Origin: Bacteroidota bacterium
Lineage (GTDB): Bacteria; Bacteroidota; Bacteroidia; Bacteroidales; UBA10428
Assembly: GCA_023442525.1 (NCBI GenBank)
Contig: JAEZZA010000031.1
Coordinates: 434,001 to 498,000, forward strand
Length of the DNA: 64,000 nt
Direction of reading: 5' to 3'
Below the pieces are notes generated by a model. It ran no database searches. It was not told the origin of the DNA and saw only the letters and a list, made by a program, of their open reading frames with translations. The translations under genes were made by a program, and so were the position numbers. The first letter of the stretch is position 1. Each line of letters begins with the position of its first letter. Shown here in pieces: positions 62,330 through 64,000 of the stretch.

Positions 62330-64000
62330 ATGCAGACAGGTAAAATTGGCGTTACCACCGAGAACATCTTTCCCATCATTAAAAAATTCCTTTACTCCGA
62401 TCATGAAATATTTCTCCGCGAATTGGTTTCCAACGCGGTCGATGCTACCCAAAAGCTTAAGACTTTGTCGAATATGGGTGAATTTAAAGGTGACCTGGGT
62501 GATCTGACCATACGCGTTAAACTAGACAAGAAAGCCAAAACGCTTACTGTAAGCGATCAGGGAATTGGAATGACAGCTGAAGAAGTTGACAAGTATATCA
62601 ATCAGATTGCGTTTTCGAGCGCCGAAGATTTTCTCGAAAAATATAAAAATCAGGCTGGTAGTATAATAGGCCACTTCGGCCTGGGCTTTTACTCGGCATT
62701 TATGGTATCCGGACGCGTTGAAGTGATCACCAAGTCATACCGTGAAAGCTCCAAAGGAGTTAAATGGGTATGCGACGGGTCACCGGATTACAAAATGGAA
62801 GAAACCGAAAAAGTACAGAGAGGAACCGATATCATCCTGCATATTGACAAAGAATCTGAGGAGTTCCTCGAAGATAACCGCATAGACGATATTCTTCGTA
62901 AATACTGCAAATTCCTGCCTGTTCCCATTGGATTCGGTAAAAAAACCGAATGGAAAGACGGCAAGTCGGTGGAACTCGACGAAGATAAAATCATTAACAA
63001 CACATCTCCGCTGTGGACTAAAAAACCTGCTGAGGCTAAAGAGGAAGATTACAAAGCATTTTATAAGGAACTGTATCCAATCTCGGATGAACCCTTGTTC
63101 AATATTCATCTTAACGTGGACTATCCGTTCAACCTGACAGGTATCCTGTATTTCCCAAAAATCAAAAGCAATTTCGACATTCAGAAGAATAAGATACAGT
63201 TGTACAGCAACCAGGTATTCGTTACGGATTCGGTTGAAGGCATAGTTCCTGAATTCCTTACATTGTTGCATGGCGTGCTCGATTCGCCCGATATTCCCCT
63301 CAACGTTTCACGCAGCTACCTGCAAAGCGACTCGAATGTAAAGAAGATTTCAAGTCATATTACCAAAAAAGTCGCCGACCGTTTGCAGGAGATATTTAAA
63401 AACGACCGTGAACAATTTGAGAAGAAATGGGACGATCTGAAGCTTTTCATTGAGTATGGAATGATCTCTGATGAGAAATTCTATGATCAGGCTTCGAAAT
63501 TTGCTCTATTTAAAAACACCGAAAATAAATATTTCACCTTTGACGAGTACGAAAAACTGATCAAGGAAAACCAGAAGGATAAGAATAAAACGCTCGTTTA
63601 CCTGTATACCACCGACAGCGAAGCCCAGTTCAGCTATATTGAATCGGCAAAGAATAAAGGGTACGACGTACTCATGATGGATGGCCATCTGGATATGCAT
63701 TTCATCAATCAGCTCGAAATGAAGTTTAAAGAATCTCATTTTGTCCGTGTGGACAGCGACGTAATTGACAAGCTGATTCAGAAGGATGAAAAAAGAGATT
63801 CCAAATTGAGTACAGACCATCAGAACGAGCTAAAACCCGTATTCAGCAGTCAGTTCTCTGATCCCAAATCGAATTTTAACATCAGCTTCGAAAGTCTTGA
63901 TGAAAACGACTCGCCTGTGCTCATTACCCAAATGGAGTTTATGCGCAGGATGAAGGACATGTCGCAGATTGGCGGAGGACCAATGAGCTTTTACGGTGAA
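62330..64000 (+). CDS. htpG: Hsp90-family chaperone HtpG (5' part; runs off the window)
   Basis: The frame from the ATG at 62330 is open to the end of the window (about 557 codons). It begins MQTGKIGVTTENIFPIIKKF, with the ATP-binding N-domain motifs LRELVSNAVDA, DQGIGMT and GHFGLGFYS. The middle domain follows (NVSRSYLQSDSNVKKIS). The N-terminal and middle domains look intact; the C-terminal dimerisation domain lies outside. HtpG is an ATP-dependent cytosolic chaperone. A TAAAATTTG resembling a -7 box lies about 35 bp upstream. Confidence 0.95.
   Translation, partial: MQTGKIGVTTENIFPIIKKFLYSDHEIFLRELVSNAVDATQKLKTLSNMGEFKGDLGDLTIRVKLDKKAKTLTVSDQGIGMTAEEVDKYINQIAFSSAEDFLEKYKNQAGSIIGHFGLGFYSAFMVSGRVEVITKSYRESSKGVKWVCDGSPDYKMEETEKVQRGTDIILHIDKESEEFLEDNRIDDILRKYCKFLPVPIGFGKKTEWKDGKSVELDEDKIINNTSPLWTKKPAEAKEEDYKAFYKELYPISDEPLFNIHLNVDYPFNLTGILYFPKIKSNFDIQKNKIQLYSNQVFVTDSVEGIVPEFLTLLHGVLDSPDIPLNVSRSYLQSDSNVKKISSHITKKVADRLQEIFKNDREQFEKKWDDLKLFIEYGMISDEKFYDQASKFALFKNTENKYFTFDEYEKLIKENQKDKNKTLVYLYTTDSEAQFSYIESAKNKGYDVLMMDGHLDMHFINQLEMKFKESHFVRVDSDVIDKLIQKDEKRDSKLSTDHQNELKPVFSSQFSDPKSNFNISFESLDENDSPVLITQMEFMRRMKDMSQIGGGPMSFYGE

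Overview
The window looks like a chromosomal piece of an environmental or gut-type member of the Bacteroidetes (probably Bacteroidales or a close relative). The grounds are three SusC/SusD pairs, an ECF sigma/FecR pair, type IX secretion C-terminal domains, a DUF6377 regulator, a LytTR response regulator, and promoters of the Bacteroidetes type (TAnnTTTG at -7). Coding density is moderate. Many intergenic gaps hold short tandem arrays or small dispersed repeats.

Layout. 0-1.7 kb: PHP-family phosphoesterase and a ClpP paralogue (minus strand). 1.9-17.7 kb: polysaccharide utilisation locus 1, with ECF sigma, FecR anti-sigma, SusC-SusD, a terminator, then a second SusC-SusD pair whose SusC carries an STN signalling domain, facing a GH2 glycosidase and a secreted esterase. 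17.8-22.9 kb: housekeeping or accessory genes (39-aa membrane peptide, relic of an S9 oligopeptidase, VOC proteins, YceI, DUF4395, MFS nucleoside-type permease). 23-39.5 kb: locus 2, with GH43 (T9SS cargo), PepSY membrane protein, DUF6377 regulator, CBM/beta-helix enzyme (T9SS cargo), a secreted unknown protein, SusC, SusD and a GH97 SusB-like glucosidase. 39.5-43.7 kb: a minus-strand chemosensory operon (MCP, two CheW-type proteins, CheR) divergent from a Crp/Fnr regulator.

44.7-58.9 kb is an accessory, defence-type island. Its core is a type I restriction-modification system split over about 10 kb (half-size HsdS, HsdM, full HsdS, HsdR). Between these lie a DUF3800 protein, a DUF2188 protein, and an overlapping winged-helix/nucleotidyltransferase pair resembling an AbiE-type toxin-antitoxin. 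The island is rich in broken genes, most of which do not appear as single open frames: HipA, RhuM, a metallophosphoesterase and a four-helix-bundle protein all keep their 5' and 3' ends but have lost their middles. A YgjP-like metallopeptidase has an in-frame stop, an AlkZ-like glycosylase has a one-base frameshift, and tails of a DUF4143-type ATPase and an IS3 transposase remain. The island ends just downstream of the 3' end of tRNA-Ser(TGA); no integrase was seen.

59-64 kb is core genome: tRNA-Ser, HU, TrmH-like methyltransferase, LytTR response regulator, a secreted hypothetical protein and the start of htpG, which runs off the window.

Limits: all assignments come from reading motifs by eye. 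No alignment, database search or structure prediction was run.
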